IMG/VR virus record: IMGVR_UViG_3300030331_001851
Location: 1-39,122 of that record
Direction: 5' to 3' (one strand)
DNA length: 39,122 nucleotides
Origin: a virus
This document shows positions 1 to 6,395 of this stretch, one piece after another. A program made the translations under genes and the position numbers. The notes under the pieces are model-generated. The model ran no database searches and was not told the DNA's origin. It saw only the letters and a program-made list of their open reading frames with translations. Numbering within the stretch: the first letter of the stretch is position 1; each line of letters starts with the position of its first letter.

Positions 1-1
1 A

Positions 2-445
2 GGTGGTTATGAATTAGCAAATAAAATATTTGGTAGATCAGCGAATCCTTACTTAGAAGTTTTATATGGTGGCCCACAGTTAAGAACATTCACATATAGT
101 TTTAAATTTGCGCCTAAGAACGAAAAAGAAAGAGATAATGTGCAAAAGATTATACAATTGTTTAGATTTCATTCAGCACCTGAAATGAAAAACGATCATA
201 ATATGTTTCTAGGTTTACCATCAGAGTTTGATATTCATTATATGTATCAAGCAGAAGATGGTGTTGCAAATGAAAATCTATACTATCCTAAAATAGCAAC
301 TTGTGTATTACAAAGTGTGAACACAAACTTTACGCCAAATGGTGTTCGAAGTCATGCTGATGGTTCACCAGTCGTAATTACTATGGATTTACAGTTTTTA
401 GAAACAGAAATGATTACAAAAGATCATATACAAGAGGGATTCTAA
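2..445 (+). CDS. Baseplate tail-tube cap/initiator protein (gp48/gp54-like), C-terminal part
   Basis: The reading frame is open from the left edge, so the N-terminus lies outside the window; 147 codons are visible. The text FTYSFKFAPKNEKE, then HSAPEM, FLGLPSEFDI and a final ITKDHIQEGF resembles the C-terminal half of the T4 gp48/gp54 family, which joins the tail tube to the baseplate. The pattern of a tube-like beta domain followed by 'M.L.F.E.E..TKD.I.EG' is recalled from marine T4-like phages. Its stop overlaps the start of gp53 by one base, so it is probably co-translated with the baseplate genes. I cannot decide between gp48 and gp54; an internal ATG at 140 is not the true start because the frame continues upstream with good coding sense. 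Confidence 0.65.
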   Translation, partial: GGYELANKIFGRSANPYLEVLYGGPQLRTFTYSFKFAPKNEKERDNVQKIIQLFRFHSAPEMKNDHNMFLGLPSEFDIHYMYQAEDGVANENLYYPKIATCVLQSVNTNFTPNGVRSHADGSPVVITMDLQFLETEMITKDHIQEGF

Positions 446-978
446 TGAGTTATTTTAACTATTTTCCTTTATTAGCGTATGATGTTGACGGTAGTAAAAA
501 CTATAAACTTCTTACAAATATTCTTAAACGAGTTAAAATAAGATCAGCAATCAAAGACGGCACATTAATATTTGATAAGTATGATGTTAAGTATGGTGAG
601 AATCCTGAAGATGTCGCATACAAATATTACAATAATTCAGAATATCATTGGATTGTACTAATGGTCAACAATATAACAGATAGATATTATGAATGGCCGA
701 TGACTGATCCACAGTTCGAAGCATTCTTAACAGACAAATATGGTGCAGGTAACGAGGATGCAACACATCATCATGAACTAGCACAAACAAGTGGTCCTAC
801 ATCATCTAGTGATGATTCACATATGTTAGAAGTCAATTCAGACACAGAGAACGCAACAACAATTACAAATAGAGAATTTGAAGAAAGAGAACAAAATAAG
901 TTAAGACAAATTAGACTATTAGACAGACGATTCTTATCACAATTTGTTGAAGAATTTGAAAAACTAATACAGGAATAA
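445..978 (+). CDS. 53: Baseplate wedge protein gp53
   Basis: This 177-aa protein matches T4-type gp53, the wedge subunit that helps wedges join around the hub. The central part (about residues 44-86) carries the family signature: YDVKYGENPEDVAYK, then EYHWIVLMVNNI and YYEWPM, a LysM-like segment. A His- and Ser-rich linker (about 107-135) follows, and the C-terminus is a charged helix ending in EEFEKLIQE. Length is close to the usual T4 value (about 200 aa). Start ATG overlaps the previous stop (TAATG), and the hub gene begins 5 nt downstream, so the three form one late operon. High certainty from motif and synteny. Confidence 0.85.
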   Translation: MSYFNYFPLLAYDVDGSKNYKLLTNILKRVKIRSAIKDGTLIFDKYDVKYGENPEDVAYKYYNNSEYHWIVLMVNNITDRYYEWPMTDPQFEAFLTDKYGAGNEDATHHHELAQTSGPTSSSDDSHMLEVNSDTENATTITNREFEEREQNKLRQIRLLDRRFLSQFVEEFEKLIQE

Positions 979-982
979 TATC

Positions 983-2467
983 ATGCCAAATCCATACCTT
1001 GATTATCCAGGGGATTACAATCTAAACAAAATAGAGATCATTACTGCCACAGGTGAAGTATTACCTTTGCGTATGGGTATGATTGTAGAACTGAATGTTT
1101 TTGAAGATATCGAGAGTAGTGCGTTGACAGGTTCTATGGTGATGATAGATTCAAGTAATATTATATCAAATGCGCCACTACAAGGTAATGAAAGACTAGT
1201 ATTTAAACTATCAACGCCTGTTAGTGAATATGATGAGAGAGTTGCAATAGACGCCAGCGAAGAAACAGGTTATCCTTTTCATATTTACGCAATTAAAAAG
1301 AGAGTAATACAGAGTGAGACTTTATCATCTTATAATATACAGTTTTGTTCAAGAGAATTACTTAGAAATACGAGAACAAGAGTAAGCAGAGCGTATGAGG
1401 GTGAAGTGCATCAAGCAGCAATTAAAATATTGCGTGATAAGAATGGTTTAGATTCTAAAAAGAGATTGCGTTATGAACCTACAAAGAATAAAGAAAAGTT
1501 AGTCATACCGAATATGCGACCATTCAGAGCATTAGACATAGTGTCAAAGAAAGCATTATCTAAAAATTCAGAAGCTTCAGGTTATTATTTTTACGAGACA
1601 ACAAAAGGTTTTAATTTTCGTAGTTATGAGAGTATGTTAACTACGCAAGGTAAGTATGGAAGATTACCTAAACTAACATTAGGTTATCAACCAAAGGCAT
1701 TACCAGTTCAAGATCGAAAGAATTACAATATGCACAATGTTGATTCTTATGAGTTTTTACAACACTTTGATACACTATCGCAACAATCTATGGGCACATA
1801 TTCATCTAGAGTGATTACATATAGTATCTACGATAAGAACTATAATATCTCAGATTTTAGTTATCACGACCAATTCTTCAAACATTTTCATGCTGATCAA
1901 ATGTCAGATTCGTCTAGTCGTAACTATCATATTGGCGATTCGCCAGTAGATTTTGATTCACGATTAGGTGGTAATGTACCAGGGCGTATTGGTGACAAGA
2001 CAGTAAGTGATTATCATGAAAGTAAAGTTATATTATATCCTTCAAGAAGATTCTTACATGATGATGAGCCAGATGTATTTACAAAAAAAGAAGGTATCAA
2101 TGAGGCAATTAAACTATCACAAGCAAATCAAGTATCTAATTCTACGATATTGAAAGTAGTCATGCCTGGTCATAGTTATGTAGAAGCAGGTGATATTGTC
2201 GAGTTTAAACTACCAAGTTTAGAACGCAACAAGGGAGAATATTCAAATAATACATTTGACGAGAAGTATTCGGGTCGTTATCTAGTCGCAAAACTTCGAC
2301 ATAGACTAATTAAACAAGAATATCGTATGGTATTAGAACTAGTTAAAGATTCAGTCGCAAAACCATATATCAAAGGTAATATTAACTATAAAGGTAAACC
2401 ACCAGTCGAGAGAGGCACAATCGATATCTATCAAGAAGATCAAAGATTCAATTACTTCGCCGTATAA
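983..2467 (+). CDS. Baseplate hub protein, gp27-like
   Basis: 494 aa. The N-terminal half has the pattern of hub proteins that form the trimeric ring linking tube and spike: 'ELNVFEDIESSALTGSM', 'PLQGNERLVFKLSTP'. The C-terminal part ('HSYVEAGDIVEFKLPS', then 'KYSGRYLVAKLRHR') looks like the second tube-like domain of gp27/VgrG-type hubs. It is longer than T4 gp27 (391 aa), which is common in marine relatives. It sits between gp53 and the gp5-like spike, the expected neighbours of a hub. No lysozyme or peptidase motif is visible. The gp27 assignment rests on recalled family patterns and context, not on an alignment. Confidence 0.7.
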   Translation: MPNPYLDYPGDYNLNKIEIITATGEVLPLRMGMIVELNVFEDIESSALTGSMVMIDSSNIISNAPLQGNERLVFKLSTPVSEYDERVAIDASEETGYPFHIYAIKKRVIQSETLSSYNIQFCSRELLRNTRTRVSRAYEGEVHQAAIKILRDKNGLDSKKRLRYEPTKNKEKLVIPNMRPFRALDIVSKKALSKNSEASGYYFYETTKGFNFRSYESMLTTQGKYGRLPKLTLGYQPKALPVQDRKNYNMHNVDSYEFLQHFDTLSQQSMGTYSSRVITYSIYDKNYNISDFSYHDQFFKHFHADQMSDSSSRNYHIGDSPVDFDSRLGGNVPGRIGDKTVSDYHESKVILYPSRRFLHDDEPDVFTKKEGINEAIKLSQANQVSNSTILKVVMPGHSYVEAGDIVEFKLPSLERNKGEYSNNTFDEKYSGRYLVAKLRHRLIKQEYRMVLELVKDSVAKPYIKGNINYKGKPPVERGTIDIYQEDQRFNYFAV

Positions 2468-2471
2468 TCTC

Positions 2472-2509
2472 ATACCTACAGTTTCTAGAAGATTTTTCCT
2501 AGCAGGTAT
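2472..2509. other. Inverted repeat just after the hub gene
   Basis: ATACCT (2472-2477) pairs with AGGTAT (2504-2509), and an inner CTAG (2485-2488) can pair with CTAG (2499-2502), with AA/TT extension. The structure starts 5 nt after the hub stop codon. There is no T-run directly after it, so it is more likely an RNA-structure or 3'-end stability element than a classical terminator. Confidence 0.3.
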
Positions 2510-2546
2510 CGCCACAATAATCGAGAGAGGTCGCTCAGAGTATCAG

Positions 2547-2554
2547 TATAAATA
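2547..2554 (+). promoter_or_regulatory. T4-type late promoter box
   Basis: Exact TATAAATA, the consensus -10-like box read by T4-type late sigma (gp55). It lies 10 nt before the ATG at 2565, so transcripts would have a very short leader. Confidence 0.7.
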
Positions 2555-2564
2555 GTCCTAGAGT

Positions 2565-2771
2565 ATGAAACAATATCGCTTGACAAGACCCTTTACATAT
2601 GTTAAAGATAGAATACTACGGCTATTCGAAGGTCGCAGTTATGACATATCTAAGGGGGATTCGTGTACACCATGGTCGAATATGCTTGACAATCATGAAC
2701 ATTTACATTATAGTAATCGTCATGGATTACATCTGAATCCGTCAAAAAGCGTAGGCAAAAAAGGTAAGTAA
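2565..2771 (+). CDS. Small basic protein of unknown function
   Basis: 68 aa, not recognised. The sequence is rich in Arg, Lys and His (LRLFEGRSYDISKGD, NHEHLHYSNRHGLHLNPSK) with no transmembrane segment. It is supported mainly by its position: a perfect late promoter box ends 10 nt before the ATG. No good Shine-Dalgarno sequence is visible (only TAGAG), so it may be weakly translated or read from a near-leaderless mRNA. It lies between the hub and the gp5-like gene, where T4 has no counterpart. It could be a spurious frame. Confidence 0.45.
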   Translation: MKQYRLTRPFTYVKDRILRLFEGRSYDISKGDSCTPWSNMLDNHEHLHYSNRHGLHLNPSKSVGKKGK

Positions 2772-2840
2772 ATCAACAATTATGTATAGTATAGAGTATG
2801 TATGGTATCACATAAACCACCTCTTTTGTCAAGCAAAAAA

Positions 2841-2887
2841 ATGCCTGAAAATACTATGGTCCGAACGGATTAAATACCGCAAGGCAT
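2841..2887. other. Possible structured leader of the gp5-like gene
   Basis: ATGCCT (2841-2846) can pair with AGGCAT (2882-2887), enclosing a small TCC-GAAC-GGA hairpin (2860-2869). The structure ends about 20 nt before the ATG at 2907 and just before its ribosome site CAGGAG. It is a weak fold and may be chance. Confidence 0.2.
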
Positions 2888-2906
2888 CGGCAGGAGAAAA
2901 AAAATA

Positions 2907-4004
2907 ATGACACAAAATTTCATGGGCAAAGATGGTTTTCAATGGTTCGTGGGTGTCGTAGAAGATCGACAAGACCCACAGAAACTAGGGCGAGTGAGAG
3001 TTCGTTGTCTAGGGTATCATACAGAGATACACGAAGATTTAAAGACAGCAGACTTACCCTGGGCTCACCCAATGAATCCTATTACGAGTGCGACTGTATC
3101 AGGCATAGGGCAGACGCCGCTGGGACCTGTCGAAGGCACATGGGTCGTGGGTTTCTTTTCAGATGGTGCAGACGCTCAACAGCCTATCATTATGGGGACT
3201 TTGCCTGGCGTTCCGAACGAGTTGCCTACAAAGGACGGCTCTAAGGGTTTTCAAGATCGTCTGAACGCAAACTATCCGAAGTATAAGAACGAACCTGACA
3301 CAAATCGATTGGCAGTCAATGATGAAGAAAACCCTCACCCTACGCTGACACTACGAAAAGCAGATCGAGATATAGCAGTCGGCGTTGCGAATACAGACAT
3401 TACGACCGTTGTTGACGATATCGTACAAGCTGATCAGAGTGCCTTTTGGGATGAGCCCGAGACCACATATGCTGCTAAATACCCTTTTAATCATGTAATG
3501 GAGACAGAGGGCGGCCATCTACGAGAATATGACGATACAGTAGGGGCCAAGCGAATACATGAACGCCACAGCTCAGGCACAGGCTACGAGATATTTGATG
3601 ACGGCACAAAGATTACAAGAGTAAAGAAAGACAACTATAACATTGTATCTGCTGACGAATACTGCCATATACAAGGGACAGCAAGAGAAACAATAGACGG
3701 CGGCTTACGAGTAAAGGTCAACAATAATGCTCAGGCAAGTAATAACTATGCAATCGAAGTAGGCTCAGGTGCAAATGTTACAATCGAAGTACAAAATGGG
3801 GATATTAATCTGATTAGTCAACTAGGCGATGTCAATCTCAAGGCAGGTAAGAACATGAACATAGATGTTGCTCAGGCGCTGAACATTAAAGTAGGTGGTG
3901 CGATTACAGAGACATCTAAGAGTAAAACAGAGAGTGCAGAGGGCACACATCAAATGAACGCAACACTACAGGATATAAACGGCAACAAGATAGAACTAAA
4001 CTAG
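2907..4004 (+). CDS. 5: Baseplate hub/spike protein, gp5-like, lacking lysozyme domain
   Basis: 365 aa. Residues about 11-100 form the gp5/VgrG-type OB fold: FQWFVGVVEDRQDPQKLGRV, RCLGYHTE, DLPWAHPM, GIGQTPLGPVEGTWVVGFF, PIIMGTLPG. The C-terminal 90 residues are a run of short alternating strands (IEVGSGANVTIEVQNGDINL, DVNLKAGKNMNIDV, LNIKVGGAI) fitting the triple-stranded beta-helix needle. T4 gp5 (575 aa) carries a lysozyme domain between these parts; here the middle (about 110-260) has no such domain. It should trimerise under the hub and carry the PAAR tip encoded at 9505. Arginine is mostly CGA/CGT and glycine often GGC/GGG, unlike the AGA/GGT-rich tail genes further right. RBS CAGGAG precedes the ATG. 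Confidence 0.85.
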   Translation: MTQNFMGKDGFQWFVGVVEDRQDPQKLGRVRVRCLGYHTEIHEDLKTADLPWAHPMNPITSATVSGIGQTPLGPVEGTWVVGFFSDGADAQQPIIMGTLPGVPNELPTKDGSKGFQDRLNANYPKYKNEPDTNRLAVNDEENPHPTLTLRKADRDIAVGVANTDITTVVDDIVQADQSAFWDEPETTYAAKYPFNHVMETEGGHLREYDDTVGAKRIHERHSSGTGYEIFDDGTKITRVKKDNYNIVSADEYCHIQGTARETIDGGLRVKVNNNAQASNNYAIEVGSGANVTIEVQNGDINLISQLGDVNLKAGKNMNIDVAQALNIKVGGAITETSKSKTESAEGTHQMNATLQDINGNKIELN

Positions 4005-4018
4005 GACAGTCTAGTTTA
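3997..4018. other. Hairpin across the end of the gp5-like gene
   Basis: TAAACTAG (3997-4004, including the stop codon) pairs perfectly with CTAGTTTA (4011-4018) around a 6-nt loop GACAGT. There is no T-run, so this is probably a 3'-end or RNA-processing structure. The 11-mer CTAAACTAGGA of its left arm recurs at 4090-4100. Confidence 0.4.
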
Positions 4019-4089
4019 ACTACTGTAAGGGATCTGTTTGCAAATACATAACATACCTCCTGAAACAACTAAATATTAATGACAGACTT

Positions 4090-4113
4090 CTAAACTAGGA
4101 AGTTCCTGTTTAG
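4090..4113 (+). terminator. Hairpin with trailing T-tract, possible weak terminator
   Basis: CTAAAC (4090-4095) pairs with GTTTAG (4108-4113), with AGG/CCT inside and loop AAGTT; one T is bulged. A T-run lies about 13 nt downstream (4127-4133), further than in a typical intrinsic terminator. It would separate the gp5-like gene from the small genes that follow. Confidence 0.35.
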
Positions 4114-4149
4114 GAGTTTATTCAAATTTTTTTGGAAAAAGGAGAATAT

Positions 4150-4401
4150 ATGACAACTGCTTATGACGCCAGAGCACAAGCTCTACATAGAAATCTAGAT
4201 AAACAAATCGAGAATCTAGAACGAAAGAACTATCACAATAGAGAATTAATTACAGACCTCAAAAAACAAAAACTCAAAGTTAAAGATCGTTTACATAGTA
4301 TGTCTTTACGAGAGAGTAGAAAGAGCAAAAAAGAAACGCAGGCGAGGTATAAGAATATACAGTTAGAATTATTTAATAAGGGGAAGGAAATTGTTACATA
4401 A
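4150..4401 (+). CDS. Small coiled-coil protein of unknown function
   Basis: 83 aa, not recognised. It is highly charged and almost wholly helical: 'NLDKQIENLERKNYHNRELI' and 'DLKKQKLKVKDRL' suggest a coiled coil over residues 14-70. The chosen ATG at 4150 has the ribosome site AAGGAG 7 nt upstream; an in-frame TTG at 4132 lies before that site and is not favoured. It is the first gene of a three-gene overlapping string (next frame starts at 4391). A role in assembly or as a scaffold is possible from composition only. Confidence 0.6.
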   Translation: MTTAYDARAQALHRNLDKQIENLERKNYHNRELITDLKKQKLKVKDRLHSMSLRESRKSKKETQARYKNIQLELFNKGKEIVT

Positions 4402-4618
4402 GATAAGTGATTTTATATCAAAGATACGAGTTATCAAAGATAAGGCAGATCAACTAGAGACTATGAAGTATGGAGTACCAAAAGCGTCTCAGTCTGCGAT
4501 TGACAATATGATACAAGACATACAGGCCATGTGCTATATGATTAGTCAAGATCGAAGCGAATATAATCGTGTAGAAGAAGTTGATGACAAGATAGCAAAA
4601 GATGACGGTGGCTGGTAA
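4391..4618 (+). CDS. Small helical protein of unknown function
   Basis: 75 aa, not recognised. The first codon appears to be TTG, preceded by GGGGAAGGAAA, which is a good but close ribosome site. The frame overlaps the previous gene by 11 nt and the next (zf-CHCC) gene by 17 nt, which supports it as a genuine translationally coupled gene. The sequence is helical and charged (ISKIRVIKDKADQLETMKYG; NMIQDIQAMCYMISQDR) with an acidic C-terminus ending DDGGW. The first in-frame ATG (residue 24) would cut the protein by a third and has no ribosome site. Confidence 0.5.
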   Translation: MLHKISDFISKIRVIKDKADQLETMKYGVPKASQSAIDNMIQDIQAMCYMISQDRSEYNRVEEVDDKIAKDDGGW

Positions 4619-4775
4619 AGAAATAGTACATACAAGAGAGGTGACCTGTGGAGAAGCAGAAGATCACCCTCTTGTATATTATGTGATCGGTAAGAAGAAC
4701 GAGGTCACTTGTGGGTATTGCAACAAGACCTTTGTCTATGTTGAAACTCAGCCAAAAGGCGTGGAAAAAATCTAA
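4602..4775 (+). CDS. zf-CHCC (NDUFS6-like) zinc-binding small protein
   Basis: 57 aa. The pattern REVTCGEAEDHPLVYYVIG ... VTCGYCNKTFVYV gives Cys16, His22, Cys37 and Cys40, the C-x5-H-P ... C-x2-C arrangement of the zf-CHCC family. That fold is found in the 13-kDa subunit (NDUFS6) of mitochondrial complex I and as tiny free proteins in alphaproteobacteria, including SAR11. One Zn ion should be bound. The start codon overlaps the end of the preceding gene, so translation is coupled. What a phage uses it for is unknown; it could be a host-derived redox or assembly factor, or a small virion protein. The motif is clear; the function is not. Confidence 0.75.
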   Translation: MTVAGKEIVHTREVTCGEAEDHPLVYYVIGKKNEVTCGYCNKTFVYVETQPKGVEKI

Positions 4776-4789
4776 AAAAAATTTTCTGT

Positions 4790-4797
4790 TATAAATA
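4790..4797 (+). promoter_or_regulatory. T4-type late promoter box
   Basis: Exact TATAAATA ending 5 nt before the ATG at 4803. With start about 6-8 nt downstream of the box the mRNA would be nearly leaderless, unless a later start is used. Confidence 0.6.
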
Positions 4798-4802
4798 GTA
4801 GT

Positions 4803-5150
4803 ATGAAAAGTTTTAAAGAAAGAGAGCGTATTGACTATATTTGTGAGACTTGTGATCTTTACGAAGATTTAGAAATAACTGAAGCTGAATACGAAGGTAA
4901 GAAGGTAAAGTTAAATGATCCAATACGAACTAACGAAGTACCTACTAAAAAATTCAAAGTCTATGTCAAAGATGGCGATAAAGTCAAAGTAGTGCGTTTT
5001 GGTTTTCCTGGTATGGAGATCAAACGAGACGATCCTGGTAGGCGTAAAAACTTTCGTGCAAGACATAATTGTGATAATCCAGGACCAAAAACAAAAGCAA
5101 GATACTGGTCATGTTTTCAATGGCGTGCTGGTGCAAAAGTCGATAACTAA
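4803..5150 (+). CDS. Conserved marine-phage Cys/His protein
   Basis: 115 aa. The C-terminal block (about residues 71-108: MEIKRDDPGRRKNFRARHNC, then NPGPKTKARYWSC) is a motif I recognise from many marine T4-like phages, sometimes attached to prohead or structural proteins. No function is established that I can name. A CxxC near the N-terminus (Cys14, Cys17) together with His88, Cys90 and Cys104 could form a zinc site; this is inference. A late promoter box precedes it directly, so it is a late product, perhaps a virion or assembly component. The next gene starts immediately after its stop, so the two are probably co-translated. Confidence 0.65.
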   Translation: MKSFKERERIDYICETCDLYEDLEITEAEYEGKKVKLNDPIRTNEVPTKKFKVYVKDGDKVKVVRFGFPGMEIKRDDPGRRKNFRARHNCDNPGPKTKARYWSCFQWRAGAKVDN

Positions 5151-5498
5151 TTGAGCGCTTGTTTCTCTTTATTGCTAGCATTGTCTATGCACATTGGTCT
5201 TGAAAACGACTACAATCAAATACATCCTCATGCTCGTTGCGAAATGGCAAACGATATTCTCTATGGTGCATACTACAATAGCGAAGAACGAGTAAGTTTA
5301 TATTTTGGTAAAACAATTGATAATGTAGAAAGAGGTTGGGATATGGAGTATGGTCTTACAACTGGTTACTCTGGTTATCCTCTTGTACCAATGTGGCGAT
5401 TCGTTCACGAAGATGGTATTTTTATTGCACCTGCTTACGAACACGAAGAAGAAAACTACGGTGTTGTAATCGGTTATGAGATCAATTTCTCAAATTAA
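5151..5498 (+). CDS. Conserved marine-phage protein with possible signal peptide
   Basis: 115 aa if the TTG directly after the previous stop is used. Residues 4-12 (CFSLLLALS) form a short hydrophobic stretch like a minimal signal peptide; starting at the ATG at 5187 would give MHIGLENDYNQIHPHARCEM without it. The LENDYN-IHPH motif and the beta-rich, aromatic remainder (ILYGAYYNSEERVSLYFG, MEYGLTTGYSG, APAYEHEEENYGVVIGYE) resemble a small conserved protein of marine myoviruses. The alternating pattern suggests a beta-sandwich or small barrel. Function unknown. It is the last gene before the strand switch. Confidence 0.6.
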   Translation: MSACFSLLLALSMHIGLENDYNQIHPHARCEMANDILYGAYYNSEERVSLYFGKTIDNVERGWDMEYGLTTGYSGYPLVPMWRFVHEDGIFIAPAYEHEEENYGVVIGYEINFSN

Positions 5499-5532
5499 GA
5501 GGGGTACTATCATACAGACGCACCTCAAGAAA

Positions 5533-5565
5533 CCGCCTAGGCGGCGGCTATGAGATACTTTTTTT
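5533..5565. terminator. GC-rich hairpin at a convergent gene junction
   Basis: CCGCC (5533-5537) pairs with GGCGG (5543-5547) around loop TAGGC. Seven Ts follow at 5559-5565, about 11 nt from the stem. It is one of the few GC-rich patches in this AT-rich DNA and lies in the 78-nt gap between plus-strand and minus-strand genes, where a terminator is expected. Confidence 0.45.
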
Positions 5566-5576
5566 CTAGAAATTTT

Positions 5577-5765
5577 CTAATATAGATGTCTATACAAGAA
5601 TGAGTGATTTTTTCCGTTAAACGAGGCACGATCTAATTGCCTCATTCTATAATCTAAATCAGCGTGATCTTTTGATTTTGCTAAATAGTTTTCGATTATT
5701 TGTTCTCTTGATTGATACAAATTAAAGTTTTTAATCCATTCTAAAAGTTCTTTTACCATAGACAT
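5577..5765 (-). CDS. Small DUF3563-like protein
   Basis: 62 aa. The core 'ENYLAKSKDHADLDYRMRQL' matches the pattern of DUF3563-type small proteins (YLA-x-A/S-x-D-x-x-DL-x-x-R-x-R-x-L), which are helical and of unknown function. It is the last gene of the minus-strand operon, starting inside the end of the preceding 42-aa frame. Two adjacent Met codons (MSM) could each be the start; the ribosome site AAAAGAG favours the first. Confidence 0.65.
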   Translation of the reverse strand: MSMVKELLEWIKNFNLYQSREQIIENYLAKSKDHADLDYRMRQLDRASFNGKNHSFLYRHLY

Positions 5766-5881
5766 ACTCTTTTACTTGCCCAGCCAGATGTGCCGCCTGC
5801 AAGTGCTATTCTTAAAAGATTTAGATTTGAAAACTTAAAACTTGTAGAAACTTTTGTTCCTGCCCATATTGGTTTTCTCAT
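5753..5881 (-). CDS. Predicted 42-aa peptide
   Basis: Starts MRKPIWAGTKVST and continues NLNLLRIALAGGTSGWASKR. Support is a good ribosome site (AAGGAG, 9 nt before the ATG), a start 3 nt after the upstream stop, and a 13-nt overlap with the downstream gene, all typical of this operon. The segment LLRIALAGGTSGWA is mildly hydrophobic. Not recognised; no function can be offered. Confidence 0.5.
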   Translation of the reverse strand: MRKPIWAGTKVSTSFKFSNLNLLRIALAGGTSGWASKRVCLW

Positions 5882-5884
5882 TAG

Positions 5885-6055
5885 TTAAACTCCTTCTTTT
5901 TTGTTTTGATTATATAAGTGTTGATTAAGTTCTTCTTGCCACCTTGAGCCATATTCAACTCTGAAAAAGCGAATAAGATTTGGATCCACAGAACCAAAGT
6001 TATTAAAAACAAAAATTTTACCCAAAGATGCAAAGAGATTGACGATTGATTGCAT
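5885..6055 (-). CDS. Small protein of unknown function
   Basis: 56 aa from the Met that has the ribosome site AAAGGAA just upstream (MQSIVNLFASLGKIF...); an earlier in-frame ATG at 6073 would add six residues. The C-terminal part 'FFRVEYGSRWQEELNQHLYN' has the look of a conserved small phage or SAR11 protein. A second frame covers almost the same bases but begins without a ribosome site and has biased, low-complexity hydrophobic content. It sits just downstream of tRNA-Asp in the same transcript. Confidence 0.55.
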   Translation of the reverse strand: MQSIVNLFASLGKIFVFNNFGSVDPNLIRFFRVEYGSRWQEELNQHLYNQNKKEGV

Positions 6056-6141
6056 AATATTCCTTTCATTCACAAATATATAGATGACTTCGCCATCGGT
6101 TTGTGTTGTTAGTCCTATACAGCTATTATGCGTTTTTGAGA

Positions 6142-6219
6142 TGGCGGGAGTGAAGGGACTCGAACCCTCGGCCTCTTCCGTGACAGGGAAGCGTTCTAAC
6201 CAAACTGAACTACACCCCC
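6142..6219 (-). tRNA. tRNA-Asp(GUC), CCA encoded
   Basis: The minus strand folds as a complete tRNA: acceptor GGGGGTG/CACTCCC (one G-T pair), D-stem GTTC/GAAC, anticodon stem CTTCC/GGAAG with loop CTGTCAC giving anticodon GTC, T-arm GAGGG-TTCGAGT-CCCTT, discriminator G and an encoded CCA. All stems pair. It is in the middle of the minus-strand operon and would be made with the early transcripts. It reads both Asp codons. The fibre proteins of this window are very Asp-rich, which gives a plausible use. Confidence 0.95.
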
Positions 6220-6275
6220 AAATGTGAGGATCTTAATTTTTATAAGTACTCATGTGCGTCCCTCCAAGAACCAAC

Positions 6276-6395
6276 CTAAGCTAGCTTGGAACCAGAGATC
6301 AGTTGTAGAAGAAAAGATAATATATCTACAAGTATATTAGGATTCATATGTACAATAAATCCACCGACAATCATACCTAGAATAAACTTAAACAT
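6276..6395 (-). CDS. Single-span membrane peptide
   Basis: 39 aa, beginning MFKFILGMIVGGFIVHMNP, followed by a second amphipathic hydrophobic stretch (ILVDILSFLLQLI). The start overlaps the stop of the upstream DUF3310 gene (AATGTTTAA arrangement), the same coupling seen throughout this operon. Short MFK-type membrane peptides with a Gly-rich span occur in many T4-like marine phages. It is expected to sit in the host inner membrane. Function unknown. Confidence 0.55.
   Translation of the reverse strand: MFKFILGMIVGGFIVHMNPNILVDILSFLLQLISGSKLA

Noticed and set aside
2942-3244. 100-aa frame inside the gp5-like gene
   Set aside because: Overlaps the clear OB-fold coding frame, is Arg/Ser-rich and has no ribosome site; it is a shadow frame.
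5881-6069. Alternative 62-aa frame on the minus strand
   Set aside because: Covers the same bases as the 5885-6055 gene in another frame. Its sequence is low-complexity hydrophobic, and the neighbour has the better ribosome site.
6142-6219. tRNA-Asp as a prophage attachment site
   Set aside because: The tRNA is complete, lies inside an operon and no integrase or repeat of its 3' end is seen.
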